Shown here in pieces: positions 53,934-62,666 of a DNA stretch of 64,000 nucleotides; position 1 is the stretch's first letter, and every line of letters begins with the position of its first letter. The position numbers and the translations under genes are program-made. The notes under the pieces were generated by a model. It saw only the letters and a list, made by a program, of their open reading frames with translations. It did no database searches and was not told where the DNA came from. The DNA comes from Mycobacterium colombiense (GTDB lineage: Bacteria > Actinomycetota > Actinomycetes > Mycobacteriales > Mycobacteriaceae), in the NCBI RefSeq assembly GCF_001953985.1, contig NZ_MBEI01000058.1:310001-374000 (forward strand), in the 5' to 3' direction.

Positions 53934-54649
53934 TCGGCAAGCCGTGCCACCTCGTGGCGCCAGGCCGCCTCGGCGGTGAACGCAGGCCCCAGGTCGGGCA
54001 GGTCCTCCCAGTCCGCGTCGTCGATGTCACGCAGGGTGCCGCCGGCCGCGCGCACCCGCAACGACATGCGGGCCAGGGCGTCGAGGCTGATCGCTTGCAG
54101 CACCGCCTGCGGCACAGTGGCGGCGGCGCTGGTGATTCCGTGCCCGCGGCAGATCACGACCGGACGGCCGCGCATCGCGGCCACCATTTCCTTGCCCAGC
54201 CGCGAATTCCGGATCAGCACGGCGCGTTCGTAGACGGGCACACCGCCGCGCGCCAGCCAGGCGCCGGGGATGTCATGGGCGCCGTAGATCGGCCGGATCG
54301 TGATGCCCGCCAGATCGGCGGCGACCACGTCCGGGGGATGCAGGTGCGCGACGGCGGCGTGACGGGGGTCGGCCAGCATGGTCTCGACGTGGATCGGCAG
54401 TTCGTTGGGAACGCGATACCCGTCGAGTTCGCCTGGGGCACCGGCGGTGCCGTCGAATCGGATCAGCCGGATGTCGTCGGCCCGGGTGAACGCGACACCG
54501 GTGTCGGCATCGCTTCGGCAGCGCACCAGCAGGCGCTCGTCGTCGACTCGCAGGCTCAGGTGGCCCAGGATGCCGTCGACTAGTCCGCGGGCTGCCGCGA
54601 CGCGGCAACCCTGCGCCACCAGGGCGCGCTGCTGATCCAGATCCGTCAT
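53921..54649 (-). CDS. Class II aldolase/adducin family, possible dihydroxyphthalate-type decarboxylase
   Basis: A 242-residue class II aldolase-fold enzyme. Metal His residues are in VAHLHPPDV and CRGHGITSA. Family members are fuculose-phosphate-type aldolases, but 3,4-dihydroxyphthalate decarboxylase of Gram-positive phthalate operons is also of this type. It is the last gene of the dioxygenase operon; its start overlaps the SDR stop (ATGA). With pcaHG nearby, a decarboxylase releasing protocatechuate is an attractive but unproven role. Confidence 0.82.
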   Translation of the reverse strand: MTDLDQQRALVAQGCRVAAARGLVDGILGHLSLRVDDERLLVRCRSDADTGVAFTRADDIRLIRFDGTAGAPGELDGYRVPNELPIHVETMLADPRHAAVAHLHPPDVVAADLAGITIRPIYGAHDIPGAWLARGGVPVYERAVLIRNSRLGKEMVAAMRGRPVVICRGHGITSAAATVPQAVLQAISLDALARMSLRVRAAGGTLRDIDDADWEDLPDLGPAFTAEAAWRHEVARLADYES

Positions 54650-55440
54650 CGTGGTGCGCCCAACCCGAATCCGCCGTCCGGCCGGACGGTTTCGCCGGTG
54701 ATCCCGTGGGACCGCTCGGACGCCAGGAACACGTAACTCCACGCGTGGTCCTCGCCGGTGAGCGCGACATGCAGGGGCGTGCGCGCGGCGACGTCTCGGG
54801 CGCGGTCCGGGCTGTCGTCCAGGCGCGTCTCGTCGAGCCCCAGGCTGGACAGGCCGCGCAGGTCGGTGTTGAGGGTGCCGCCGGGCGCCACGCCGTTGAC
54901 CCGGATGTCCGGCGCCAGTTCGTGCGCCAACGCCGAGACCAGACCGCGCACCGCGAATTTCGACGACACGTAGAGCACGCCACCGCGTCCGGGATAGAAC
55001 GACGACGCGGACTCGGTCAGCACGATCGAGGGGCCCCGCGCGCGTCGCAGCGCCGGGATCGCGGCCTTCGCCGCCTGCAGATGGCTCAGCACGTTGGTGC
55101 GGAACATCTCGTCGAACGCATCGGGGAGCGCGTCGGCCTCGATGTCGCCCACGCCCCGGTAGAAGTCGAAGACGCCGACACAGTTGACCAGGGTGTCCAG
55201 CCCGCCGAAGGCGTCCACCGCCGCGGCGACGGCACGGTCGTTGGCCTCATGGGTGGTGGCGTCGCCCTCGACCACCGGCACCTGCGGCAACTGCTGGCGC
55301 AACGCGTCACACTTGCGCGGATCACGTTCCAGCACAGCGACGTTCGCTCCCTCCGCGCCGAACGCGGCCACCACGGCACGGCCGATCCCCGAACCGGCGC
55401 CCACGATGAGGGCGCGCTTGCCCTCCAGCCAGCCGGTCAC
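54646..55440 (-). CDS. SDR, probable cis-dihydrodiol dehydrogenase
   Basis: A 264-residue SDR with VGAGSGIGRA, NCVGV for NNAG and the active site YVSSK. ALTGEDHAWSYVFLAS near the end and the loop FDFYRGVGDIEADALPDAFDEMF resemble aromatic dihydrodiol dehydrogenases (BphB/HcaB type). It lies between a dioxygenase and an aldolase-type gene, with 4-base overlaps on both sides, which supports rearomatisation of a dihydrodiol. GTG start. Confidence 0.85.
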   Translation of the reverse strand: MTGWLEGKRALIVGAGSGIGRAVVAAFGAEGANVAVLERDPRKCDALRQQLPQVPVVEGDATTHEANDRAVAAAVDAFGGLDTLVNCVGVFDFYRGVGDIEADALPDAFDEMFRTNVLSHLQAAKAAIPALRRARGPSIVLTESASSFYPGRGGVLYVSSKFAVRGLVSALAHELAPDIRVNGVAPGGTLNTDLRGLSSLGLDETRLDDSPDRARDVAARTPLHVALTGEDHAWSYVFLASERSHGITGETVRPDGGFGLGAPR

Positions 55441-55703
55441 GGTTGAGCTTCGCTCTCGTCGGGCAGCAGTGGCGCATGGGAATTGCCGACCATGGCGGCC
55501 AGCGTACGGGGGTTCTGCCAGGTCAACGCCTCGACCTCCAGCGCGTCCAGGGTGATCCACTGCCCGGATCTGGGTGCGCTGATCAGCAGGCGCGATCCGT
55601 TGCGGGTGTCGACCCGGCGCACCACCACCTCGGTGAATTCGTTTGCGACGCTGATCGCTTCGCCGACCGCGCCGTCGAGCAGCCGCTGCAGTTCATCGTT
55701 CAC
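55437..55703 (-). CDS. Small protein of the dioxygenase operon
   Basis: An 88-residue soluble protein (VNDELQRLLDGAVGEAISVANEF...), GTG start, with 4-base overlaps to the beta subunit upstream and the SDR downstream. Such tight placement suggests a real function in the pathway. It has no Cys, so it is not a ferredoxin. Family not recognised. Confidence 0.72.
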   Translation of the reverse strand: MNDELQRLLDGAVGEAISVANEFTEVVVRRVDTRNGSRLLISAPRSGQWITLDALEVEALTWQNPRTLAAMVGNSHAPLLPDESEAQP

Positions 55704-56239
55704 AGGAACACCGCCAGGTTCTGCATCCGTAGCACCGACTCGTCGGCGATGATCATGCGGCGGGCCAGCTTCCAGCGATGATCGCAGCGGCGCAACACAT
55801 CCCGGCGCCCGCATGACATCAGCGCGCTGTCGTTGACGTCGCCCCTGCTGCGGAACAGCAGTTCGGCGGATTCGACCACCAGGTGGGCCGTGTCTTCCGG
55901 GTCGTCGGCCTCAAAGGTGCGCACGTTGGTGATGAAATGCCGCAGCCGCGACGGAGGGTCCTCGGCCCACACGTGCTCGGTGCCCATCCGCGCGACCCGC
56001 TGGCTCAACGAGTATTTGTCCTCGTCGAAATGGTCCATGCCGGGCCCCCTTTCCGGCGAAGTGTCGAAACCGGCGCCGCGCGCGGTCGTGACGCGTACCG
56101 GCATGGCGTAGCGGACGTCGTCGGTCAGCGTGTCCAGCCACGCCTCATACTGCTGGGCGTCGAGCAGGTAGGCCTCGTCCACCAGGAACTGATGTGCCTC
56201 CAAGTGACGAGGGTCGTTGAACGGCAACGGCTTCCTCAT
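55700..56239 (-). CDS. Aromatic ring-hydroxylating dioxygenase beta subunit
   Basis: A 179-residue beta subunit of the NTF2-like fold: HLEAHQFLVDEAYLLDAQQYEAWLDTLTDDVRYAMPVRV, then RHFITNVRTFEADD, and RCDHRWKLARRMIIADESVL at the end. It supports the alpha subunit structurally in an alpha3beta3 enzyme. Overlaps alpha by ATGA. Confidence 0.9.
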   Translation of the reverse strand: MRKPLPFNDPRHLEAHQFLVDEAYLLDAQQYEAWLDTLTDDVRYAMPVRVTTARGAGFDTSPERGPGMDHFDEDKYSLSQRVARMGTEHVWAEDPPSRLRHFITNVRTFEADDPEDTAHLVVESAELLFRSRGDVNDSALMSCGRRDVLRRCDHRWKLARRMIIADESVLRMQNLAVFL

Positions 56240-57582
56240 GCGGGCACCCCTTGCAGGTAGTCGGCCCACATGTTCAGCAGCGCCCGCTGGTTGTGCTCGT
56301 TGTAGCCGACCTGCGCGCGTCCGGGGCCGTGGAAGGCGCTGGGGGACAAGGCCTCGATGACGGGACGGTCGTCGGCGAGCAGGCCCATCCGGCTGTTCAG
56401 CAGGAGCCGTCGCGCCATGGAACCGCCCGCGGTGGTGGTCAGCGACACCCAGTTCTCCACGTCGTCTTGTTCGAACATGCCGGTGGACCCGAAGCACATC
56501 AAATAGGCCTTGTACGAGTCTTGTTTGTACTGTGCGGGAGCGGCGGAGTCCACCGCGAACCACGAGCACACCTCGGTCTCGTTCTCGCTGATCGGCTGCC
56601 ACAACCGGATCGAGATGAACGGCAGCACCTGGTCCTCGCGGTCGTGCACCTTGGGCCAGTTGTGCACGAAGCTGAGGTTCGGAAAGCACGTCGCGGCCGA
56701 GATCATGAATCCGTCCTCGCCGACCACCCGTTGCTGTCGGGGCGTCCACACATCTTTGATCCGGCCGATCATGTCATCGGGGTAGCCGACGTAGCGCATC
56801 CGCTCCTCGAAACCGCCCGGCGGAAGTTTGTAGGTGGTCCCACCGCCGCGGTGCGCCCAATAGGTGGCCCCGTCCTTGCGCTTCTGGGCCTTCGGTTCGC
56901 GGAAGAGCCCGATGTCGACGATCGACGCATGGGTGTGCGGGGTGTGGTACATGTCGCCGGCGAAGTTCTCCGCGCCGATCTTCCAGTTCGCCTTGATCCG
57001 CCAGCGCTGCGGCCCCCGCACCTGGACACCGCCCGCGCTTTGTTTCGTGTAGTAGTCCAGGTAGAACTTGAAGTCGCCCAGGAACTCTTCCAGCGGTTCG
57101 GCTTTCGGATCCAGGCTGATGAACAGCAGGCCGTTGTAGCTCGCGAAATTCGGTGCGGGCAAAAGGGTTTGGTCCTTCGCGAATCCCTCGTCGCCGCCGT
57201 AGGCCTCCCGGTGAAACGGCAATCCGGTGAGCCGGCCGTCGTTGCGGTAGGTCCAGCCGTGATAGGGGCAGCGGAAGTTGGAGGCGTTTCCCATCTCCGC
57301 GCGACAGACCTGCATTCCGCGATGCAGGCACATATTGAACAGCGCCCGCACGGTGCCCTGCGAATCGCGGGTGATGATGAACGAGTCGTCGAGCACCCGG
57401 CGCACCACGTAGTCGCCGTCCTGGCCGATCTCGGACTCGTGTCCCACGAACGTCCACGCCCGGCTGAACAGCCGTTGCTTCTCCAGCGCGAACAGTTCGG
57501 AGTCGTTGTAGATGTGTGCGGGGATCATGCCCCGGCGCACGTTCTCGAAGACCTCGACCAATTCGCCGCGATGGTCTGCCAT
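56236..57582 (-). CDS. Aromatic ring-hydroxylating dioxygenase alpha subunit
   Basis: A 448-residue catalytic subunit. Rieske 2Fe-2S ligands are Cys85, His87, Cys105, His108 (CLHRGM, CPYHGW). The mononuclear iron site is in ENFAGDMYHTPHTH (His213, His218) with the bridging Asp210. It adds O2 across a ring bond to give a cis-dihydrodiol. GAGGGG precedes the ATG. No ferredoxin or reductase is in this operon, so they must come from elsewhere. Confidence 0.93.
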   Translation of the reverse strand: MADHRGELVEVFENVRRGMIPAHIYNDSELFALEKQRLFSRAWTFVGHESEIGQDGDYVVRRVLDDSFIITRDSQGTVRALFNMCLHRGMQVCRAEMGNASNFRCPYHGWTYRNDGRLTGLPFHREAYGGDEGFAKDQTLLPAPNFASYNGLLFISLDPKAEPLEEFLGDFKFYLDYYTKQSAGGVQVRGPQRWRIKANWKIGAENFAGDMYHTPHTHASIVDIGLFREPKAQKRKDGATYWAHRGGGTTYKLPPGGFEERMRYVGYPDDMIGRIKDVWTPRQQRVVGEDGFMISAATCFPNLSFVHNWPKVHDREDQVLPFISIRLWQPISENETEVCSWFAVDSAAPAQYKQDSYKAYLMCFGSTGMFEQDDVENWVSLTTTAGGSMARRLLLNSRMGLLADDRPVIEALSPSAFHGPGRAQVGYNEHNQRALLNMWADYLQGVPA

Positions 57583-57602
57583 GGCCCCTCTGCGATTCTC
57601 TG

Positions 57603-57632
57603 TTCTACAGAAATACTCTCCGCTCAGTAGAA
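57603..57632. promoter_or_regulatory. Inverted repeat TTCTAC-N18-GTAGAA upstream of the dioxygenase
   Basis: Perfect 6-bp arms with an 18-bp spacer, about 35 bp upstream of the alpha subunit ATG. The widely spaced arms would fit a dimer-of-dimers such as IclR. Possible operator. Confidence 0.45.
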
Positions 57633-57864
57633 TCTCGCAGTCTTCGGCGCCGGTCAATCACCTGGCAAGCCGCGCCACCAGGTTCCTACAAGAATGCTTG
57701 GTGCTAATTCACAGGTTGCCCGCAATTGAAAGGCGGAAGCCCGCGGCTACGGTGGGTCACGACAGCCATTCCGCGCACGTGTGCGCGGCGTAAACAAGGG
57801 GTAAACGTTCGGTTCTGCGGCAATTGGCCGCAATTTTCTGCTGATCTGAGGAAGGACTGGTGCC

Positions 57865-58836
57865 ATGGTTGGTCGGCCACGAGGGGGTCGATTGCAGCAG
57901 GTCGGATCGAAGGTTCTGGCCGCGATCGGGCGCCAGGAGTGGATTGATCGACCGAGCTATCGGTTCGAACACCTGCTCAGCTTCGCCTACAACGGGCTCG
58001 GCGGCGCCCGCAACACCGTCGCCAACGCGCTCAACGGGGTCTGGCTCGGTCACCCGGTGCACCCGCCGCTGGCGTCGCTGACGAGTGGCGCGCTCGGGAC
58101 GACGGTGGCGCTGGACGCGCTCAGCATCCTGCCCGGACAGCCGGCATCCGAGGTCGTCGACGCATCGCGATTCGCGTCGCGAGCGCTCGGGGTGGGCATC
58201 CTGGCCAGCCTCGGCTCGGCCGTCACCGGCGTCACCGACTGGCAGCACACGCACGAGGAGGACCGCCGGGTCGGCGCGGTGCACGGCCTGGTGAACGTGG
58301 CCGCCACCGCGTTGTACATGCAGTCCTGGTGGGACCGGCACAAGGGCCGCCACGGACGCGGCATCGTGCTCACCGCCCTCGGCTACGGCATCACCGTGGC
58401 CGGCAGCTACCTCGGTGGCGCACTGGTCTTCGAGTCCGGGATCGGCATCGACCAGTCCGGCCCGCGGCTGCGCACCTCCACCTGGACGCCGGTGCTGCCC
58501 GCAAGTTCGTTGAATGGCAAGCCGGTACGGGTCGAGGTCGACGGGGTGGGCCTGGTGGTCTGCCAGACCAAGCCGGGGGAGGTCGCCGCGTACGGGGAAT
58601 TCTGCCCCCACCTGGCCGCGCCGATGTCCGACGGCTGGATGGACCGTGGCCGGCTGGTGTGCCCCTGGCACGGCTCATGGTTCGCGGCCGAGTCCGGCGA
58701 GGTCGTGCGCGGCCCGGCGGCAGCGCCGCTGCCGTGCTACGAGGCCCGGTTGGTCGACGGAGTGGTCGAAGTCCGCGGTGAGCAGCAGCCCGCTCCCGGC
58801 GGCGCGGTAGGAATCGCAAAAGGAGGAGCCAATTGA
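57865..58836 (+). CDS. DUF2231 membrane protein with C-terminal Rieske domain
   Basis: A 323-residue fusion. Residues about 40-200 are a four-helix DUF2231 membrane domain (LGHPVHPPLASLTSGALGT, TGVTDWQHT). Residues 210-310 hold a Rieske 2Fe-2S domain with CPHLAAPM and CPWHGSWF. It could carry electrons between membrane and cytosol. It is divergent from the dioxygenase and overlaps the hemerythrin gene, so it may feed that enzyme or an independent system. Confidence 0.88.
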   Translation: MVGRPRGGRLQQVGSKVLAAIGRQEWIDRPSYRFEHLLSFAYNGLGGARNTVANALNGVWLGHPVHPPLASLTSGALGTTVALDALSILPGQPASEVVDASRFASRALGVGILASLGSAVTGVTDWQHTHEEDRRVGAVHGLVNVAATALYMQSWWDRHKGRHGRGIVLTALGYGITVAGSYLGGALVFESGIGIDQSGPRLRTSTWTPVLPASSLNGKPVRVEVDGVGLVVCQTKPGEVAAYGEFCPHLAAPMSDGWMDRGRLVCPWHGSWFAAESGEVVRGPAAAPLPCYEARLVDGVVEVRGEQQPAPGGAVGIAKGGAN

Positions 58837-59318
58837 ACGCCTATGACGTGCTCAAGGATCACCACGTCGTGATCAAGGGCCTGGGTCGCAAGATCAGCGA
58901 GGCGCCGGTGAATTCCGAAGAGCGGCATGCCCTTTTCGATGAGATGCTGATCGAGCTCGACATCCACTTCCGCATCGAGGACGACCTCTACTACCCGGCG
59001 CTCAAAGATGCCAGCAAGCTGATCGCGGTCGCCCACGCCGAGCATCGCCAGGTGGTCGACCAGCTTTCCGTGCTGCTGCGGACGCCGCAGAGCGCGCCCG
59101 GCTATGAGGACGAGTGGAACTCGTTCAAGACCGTGCTGGAGGCGCACGCCGACGAAGAGGAGCGCGACATGATTCCCGCTCCGCCGGAAGTGAAGATCAC
59201 CGACGCCGAGCTCGAGGAGCTGGGCAACAAGATGGCCGCTCGGATGGAGCAGTACCGCGGCTCGGCCACCTACAAGATGCGCACCAAGGGGCGAGCGGCG
59301 CTGGTGCGCTCTCTCTGA
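58833..59318 (+). CDS. Hemerythrin HHE domain protein
   Basis: A 161-residue hemerythrin-like protein. Candidate di-iron ligands are His10/His11, His45, Glu49, His68/His71, His105 and Glu109. A TTG start overlaps the Rieske gene stop (TTGA); AGGAGG sits 7 bases upstream, which decides it. Likely senses or handles oxygen, NO or iron beside the Rieske protein. Confidence 0.88.
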   Translation: MNAYDVLKDHHVVIKGLGRKISEAPVNSEERHALFDEMLIELDIHFRIEDDLYYPALKDASKLIAVAHAEHRQVVDQLSVLLRTPQSAPGYEDEWNSFKTVLEAHADEEERDMIPAPPEVKITDAELEELGNKMAARMEQYRGSATYKMRTKGRAALVRSL

Positions 59319-59377
59319 CCCGACGACACCGCCCGCTTGCGGGATTCGGTGGGCCACCGAGAGTAGCCTCACGGCAC

Positions 59378-60148
59378 ATGAAGCCCGAGTGTGTCGCTTC
59401 TCAGGGTGGCATCACCGCGGAGATCGCCCGCATCGCAGCGCAATACCGGAGCGCCGGGGGAGTCGGGCATGTGGAGCAGCCGCTGCTCGACTATCCGCCG
59501 TACCGCAGCACGATCCTGCGCCATCCGAAGCAACCGCTGGTCGTCGTCGATCCCGAGGGCGTCGAGCGCTGGGCGCCGTGCTTCGGCCACCAGGACGTCG
59601 ACCCGCTCGACGCCGACCTGACGGCCGGTCATCCGGGCGAGCCGATCGGCGAGCGCGTCGTGGTGACCGGGCGCGTCCTCGACGAATCCGGCCGGGCGGT
59701 GGCGGGCCAGTTGGTGGAGATCTGGCAGGCCAACGCCGGCGGGCGCTACCGCCACCAGCGCGACCAGCACCCCGCACCGCTCGACCCGAACTTCACCGGC
59801 GCGGGCCGCTGTCTGACCGGGCCGGACGGCACCTACCGCTTCGTGACCATCAAGCCGGGCCCCTACCCGTGGCGCAACCACCACAACGCGTGGCGCCCGG
59901 CGCACATCCATTTCTCGGTATTCGGAACGGCTTTCACCCAGCGCCTGGTCACCCAGATGTACTTCCCGGGCGACCCGATGTTCGAGCTTGACCCGATCTT
60001 CCAGTCGATCCTCGATCCCGCCGCGCGGCAACGGCTGATCGCCCGCTACGACCACGACCTCACCGAGCCGGAGTACGCGACCGGGTACCGGTGGGACATC
60101 GTGCTGGCCGGTAGCGCACGAACCCCGACCGAGGCCGAGCATGACTGA
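59378..60148 (+). CDS. pcaH: Protocatechuate 3,4-dioxygenase beta subunit
   Basis: A 256-residue intradiol dioxygenase. Iron ligands are visible in GPYPW (Tyr) and WRPAHIHFSVFG (two His), with QLVEIWQANAGGRY before them and FPGDP after. It opens protocatechuate between the hydroxyls to give 3-carboxymuconate. I chose the ATG giving MKPECVA. It overlaps pcaG by 8 bases. Confidence 0.95.
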   Translation: MKPECVASQGGITAEIARIAAQYRSAGGVGHVEQPLLDYPPYRSTILRHPKQPLVVVDPEGVERWAPCFGHQDVDPLDADLTAGHPGEPIGERVVVTGRVLDESGRAVAGQLVEIWQANAGGRYRHQRDQHPAPLDPNFTGAGRCLTGPDGTYRFVTIKPGPYPWRNHHNAWRPAHIHFSVFGTAFTQRLVTQMYFPGDPMFELDPIFQSILDPAARQRLIARYDHDLTEPEYATGYRWDIVLAGSARTPTEAEHD

Positions 60149-60704
60149 ATCTGCTTGCACGCCAGGGCAAACCGTCGGCCCGTTCCTCGACCTGGGCTTG
60201 CCGTATCCCGGCGACAACCTGCTGGTCGACGACGGTCATCCGCAGGCCATCCGGCTGCGCGGGGCGGTGTACGACGGGGCCGGCGCCGCCGTTCCGGACG
60301 CACTGGTGGAACTGTGGCAGCCCGACGGTGCGGGAGGCGTTCCGCGGCAAGCCGGTTCGCTGCGCCGCGGCCATGGGCCATTCACCGGCTGGGGGCGCTG
60401 CGCGACCGACGCCGATGGCAGCTACTCCTTCACCACCCTGGTGCCCGGATCCGCGACCGCCGGGCGTCCGCCGTTCTTCGCGCTCACCGTGTTCGCCCGG
60501 GGGCTGCTGAACCGGCTGTTCACCCGCGCCTATCTGCCCGGCGCGGACCCGCGCGCCGATCCGCTGCTGGCGGCGGTCGACGGCGCGCGCCGGCCCACAT
60601 TGTTCTGCGTCGCCGAAAAAGGCGGCACCGCTTTCCGTTTCGATATCCACCTGCAGGGCCCGGCCGAGACCGTGTTCCTCGCATACTCCGAAGGTGCGCG
60701 ATGA
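60141..60704 (+). CDS. pcaG: Protocatechuate 3,4-dioxygenase alpha subunit
   Basis: A 187-residue partner of pcaH, with TPGQTVGPFLDLGLPY, GAAVPDALVELWQPD and FFALTVFARGLLNRLFTRAYLPG. It lacks the iron-ligand histidine pair, as usual for alpha subunits. Overlaps pcaB by ATGA. Confidence 0.94.
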   Translation: MTESACTPGQTVGPFLDLGLPYPGDNLLVDDGHPQAIRLRGAVYDGAGAAVPDALVELWQPDGAGGVPRQAGSLRRGHGPFTGWGRCATDADGSYSFTTLVPGSATAGRPPFFALTVFARGLLNRLFTRAYLPGADPRADPLLAAVDGARRPTLFCVAEKGGTAFRFDIHLQGPAETVFLAYSEGAR

Positions 60705-61927
60705 GCAACCTGTTGTGGCCCGGAGACTATCGCGCCGGCGAGCACATGACCGATGAGGCGCTGCTGGGATCGATGATCGCGGCGGAATGCGCGTGGTTGG
60801 ACGCGCTGGCGGCGGCCGGTCTCGCGCCCGCCGGGTGCGCCGAAGCGGACCTGTGGAATCTGGTCACGCACACCGACTGTGAGTCGCTCGCGGTCACGGC
60901 CGAGGACGGCGGCAACCCGGTCATCCCCCTGGTCAAACTGCTGCGGCAGCGGGCCGAACCGGGTATCGCGCCCTGGATCCACCGCGGCCTCACCAGCCAG
61001 GACATCCTGGACACGAGCCTGATGCTGGCCGTGCGCGGGGTCGCCGACGGACTGAGAGCCCAGCTGAGACAGCAGATTTCCGCCCTGACCGAACTCGCCA
61101 CCGGGCACCGGCGCACGCCGATGCTGGCCCGCACCCTCACCCAGCATGCCGCGCCCACCACCTTCGGCGTCAAGGCCGCAGGCTGGCTGACCGGGATCGT
61201 CGACGCGTTCGAGCGGATGACCGCGCTGAGCACGCCGATCCAAATCGGCGGCGCCGCGGGCACATTGGCCGCAACGACGGAGCTGGCGGCATTGCTCACC
61301 GGCACCGACGACCCCGCCGGCGTCTCACTGCAGCTCATGCGGAGCGCCGCAACCACATTGGGTCTGCAGGACCGGCCCGCGTGGCACACCGCCCGCGCGC
61401 CCATCACCGCGGCCGCCGACGCCTTCGTCGGCTGCACCGACGCCTGGGGCCGCATCGCCTCCGACGTCGTCACCCTGGCGCGCCCGGAGATCGCCGAGCT
61501 CGGCGAGTCGGCAACCGCCGATCGCGGCGGCTCGTCGTCGATGCCGCACAAGCGAAACCCGGTACTGTCCATTCTGATTCGCCGTGCGTCCATCGCCGGG
61601 CCGCCGTTGGCCGCGACGCTGCATACGGCGGCGGCACTGGCCAACGACGAGCGCCCCGACGGGGCGTGGCACGCCGAATGGGACACGCTGCGCACGCTGG
61701 GTCGGCGCACCCTCGTCGCGGGTTCCCAGAGCGGCGAGCTGCTCGCCGGGTTGACCGTGCACGCGCAGCGAATGGCCGAAAACATCACTGCCGCAGATGT
61801 TTTGGGAGAGCAGCGGGCGATCGCCGACCTGGTGGCCAAGGAGCCGTCGCCGACGTACTTCGGTGCCGCCGACCGGCTGATCGACGAGAGCCTGGGCCGC
61901 GCGGCGCGGGCGCTCGGTCAGCGCTGA
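60701..61927 (+). CDS. pcaB: 3-carboxy-cis,cis-muconate cycloisomerase
   Basis: A 408-residue member of the fumarase/aspartase superfamily; signature GGSSSMPHKRNP, with TSQDILDTSLMLA and NDERPDGAWHAEWDTL. It converts 3-carboxymuconate to gamma-carboxymuconolactone. The next pathway genes (pcaC, pcaD, pcaIJF) are not present; the CMD proteins at 5248 and 19023 are not adjacent. Overlaps the TetR stop by 10 bases. Confidence 0.94.
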   Translation: MSNLLWPGDYRAGEHMTDEALLGSMIAAECAWLDALAAAGLAPAGCAEADLWNLVTHTDCESLAVTAEDGGNPVIPLVKLLRQRAEPGIAPWIHRGLTSQDILDTSLMLAVRGVADGLRAQLRQQISALTELATGHRRTPMLARTLTQHAAPTTFGVKAAGWLTGIVDAFERMTALSTPIQIGGAAGTLAATTELAALLTGTDDPAGVSLQLMRSAATTLGLQDRPAWHTARAPITAAADAFVGCTDAWGRIASDVVTLARPEIAELGESATADRGGSSSMPHKRNPVLSILIRRASIAGPPLAATLHTAAALANDERPDGAWHAEWDTLRTLGRRTLVAGSQSGELLAGLTVHAQRMAENITAADVLGEQRAIADLVAKEPSPTYFGAADRLIDESLGRAARALGQR

Positions 61928-62565
61928 TAGATGCTGGCGAGCCAGACGTGCAGCAGCGTGTCGATCACCCGGTCTTCGGGGATCGCCTGATCCTCGGCGG
62001 TGAAGGCCGCGGCCATCATCCGCTCGCTCAGCATGTTGAGCGCCACGGACAGCTCGCCGGCCGGGATGGTGTCGGGGGCCGCGCCGCGACCGCGTTCGGC
62101 CTTGATCGCGATGGTGGTGTAGGCGATCCACTTGTTCATGAGTGCCGACCACAGTTGCCGCACCTCGGGGTTGGTCGCCTTGGCCGCGGCGCCCGCGACG
62201 GCGACCGCCCGGTGCGATCCGGACACCTCGAAGAACGATTCGATGCGTGCCCGCCAAATCGCCTCGGGGTCACCGGACGACACGACGTCGAGCGCGCGTA
62301 GCGCCGCGTGCGCCTTGCTGTTCATCTGGTCCAGCAGCGACAGCAGCACCGCGTTCTTCGACCGGAAATAGAAGTAGAAGGTGGGCCGCGATATCCCGGC
62401 GCCTTTTGCTAGGTCGTCGACGGAAAAGTCGGCCAGCGGCCTTTCCTGCAGCAACCGCTCGGCGGTGGCGAGTATTGCCTGCTCGCGGTCGTCACCGGGA
62501 TAGTGCGACGCCCGCCGGCCCCTCGAGGCCTGCAGATACCTGGTTTGTGTCGGGAGGTCGGACAC
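61918..62565 (-). CDS. EthR-like TetR regulator
   Basis: A 215-residue TetR protein strikingly similar to EthR of M. tuberculosis: YPGDDREQAILATAERLL, ADFSVDDLAKGAGISRPTFYFYF and the ligand-domain segment LWSALMNKWIAYTT. EthR represses the Baeyer-Villiger monooxygenase EthA, but no ethA is divergent here. The promoter holds phased GTCGAT repeats, so autoregulation is likely. It may instead respond to the neighbouring pca genes. Confidence 0.9.
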   Translation of the reverse strand: MSDLPTQTRYLQASRGRRASHYPGDDREQAILATAERLLQERPLADFSVDDLAKGAGISRPTFYFYFRSKNAVLLSLLDQMNSKAHAALRALDVVSSGDPEAIWRARIESFFEVSGSHRAVAVAGAAAKATNPEVRQLWSALMNKWIAYTTIAIKAERGRGAAPDTIPAGELSVALNMLSERMMAAAFTAEDQAIPEDRVIDTLLHVWLASIYQR

Positions 62566-62583
62566 GCCCGTTACTGTTGGGCA

Positions 62584-62634
62584 CGTCGATATACGTCAAC
62601 AAAACTGTCGATGAAAACCAGCAATAATGTCGAT
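62584..62634. promoter_or_regulatory. Phased GTCGAT operator upstream of the EthR-like gene
   Basis: CGTCGAT (62584), TGTCGAT (62606) and TGTCGAT (62628) recur with exact 22-bp spacing, and the inverted half CGTCAAC is at 62594. This is the architecture of the long EthR operator, which binds several dimers. Confidence 0.65.
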
Positions 62635-62666
62635 TAATTACGGCGATTTGCTGGACGACGACTTGA

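Noticed and set aside
56251..57630. 459-codon open frame on the plus strand
   Set aside because: Antisense to the dioxygenase alpha subunit, whose Rieske and iron motifs are intact.
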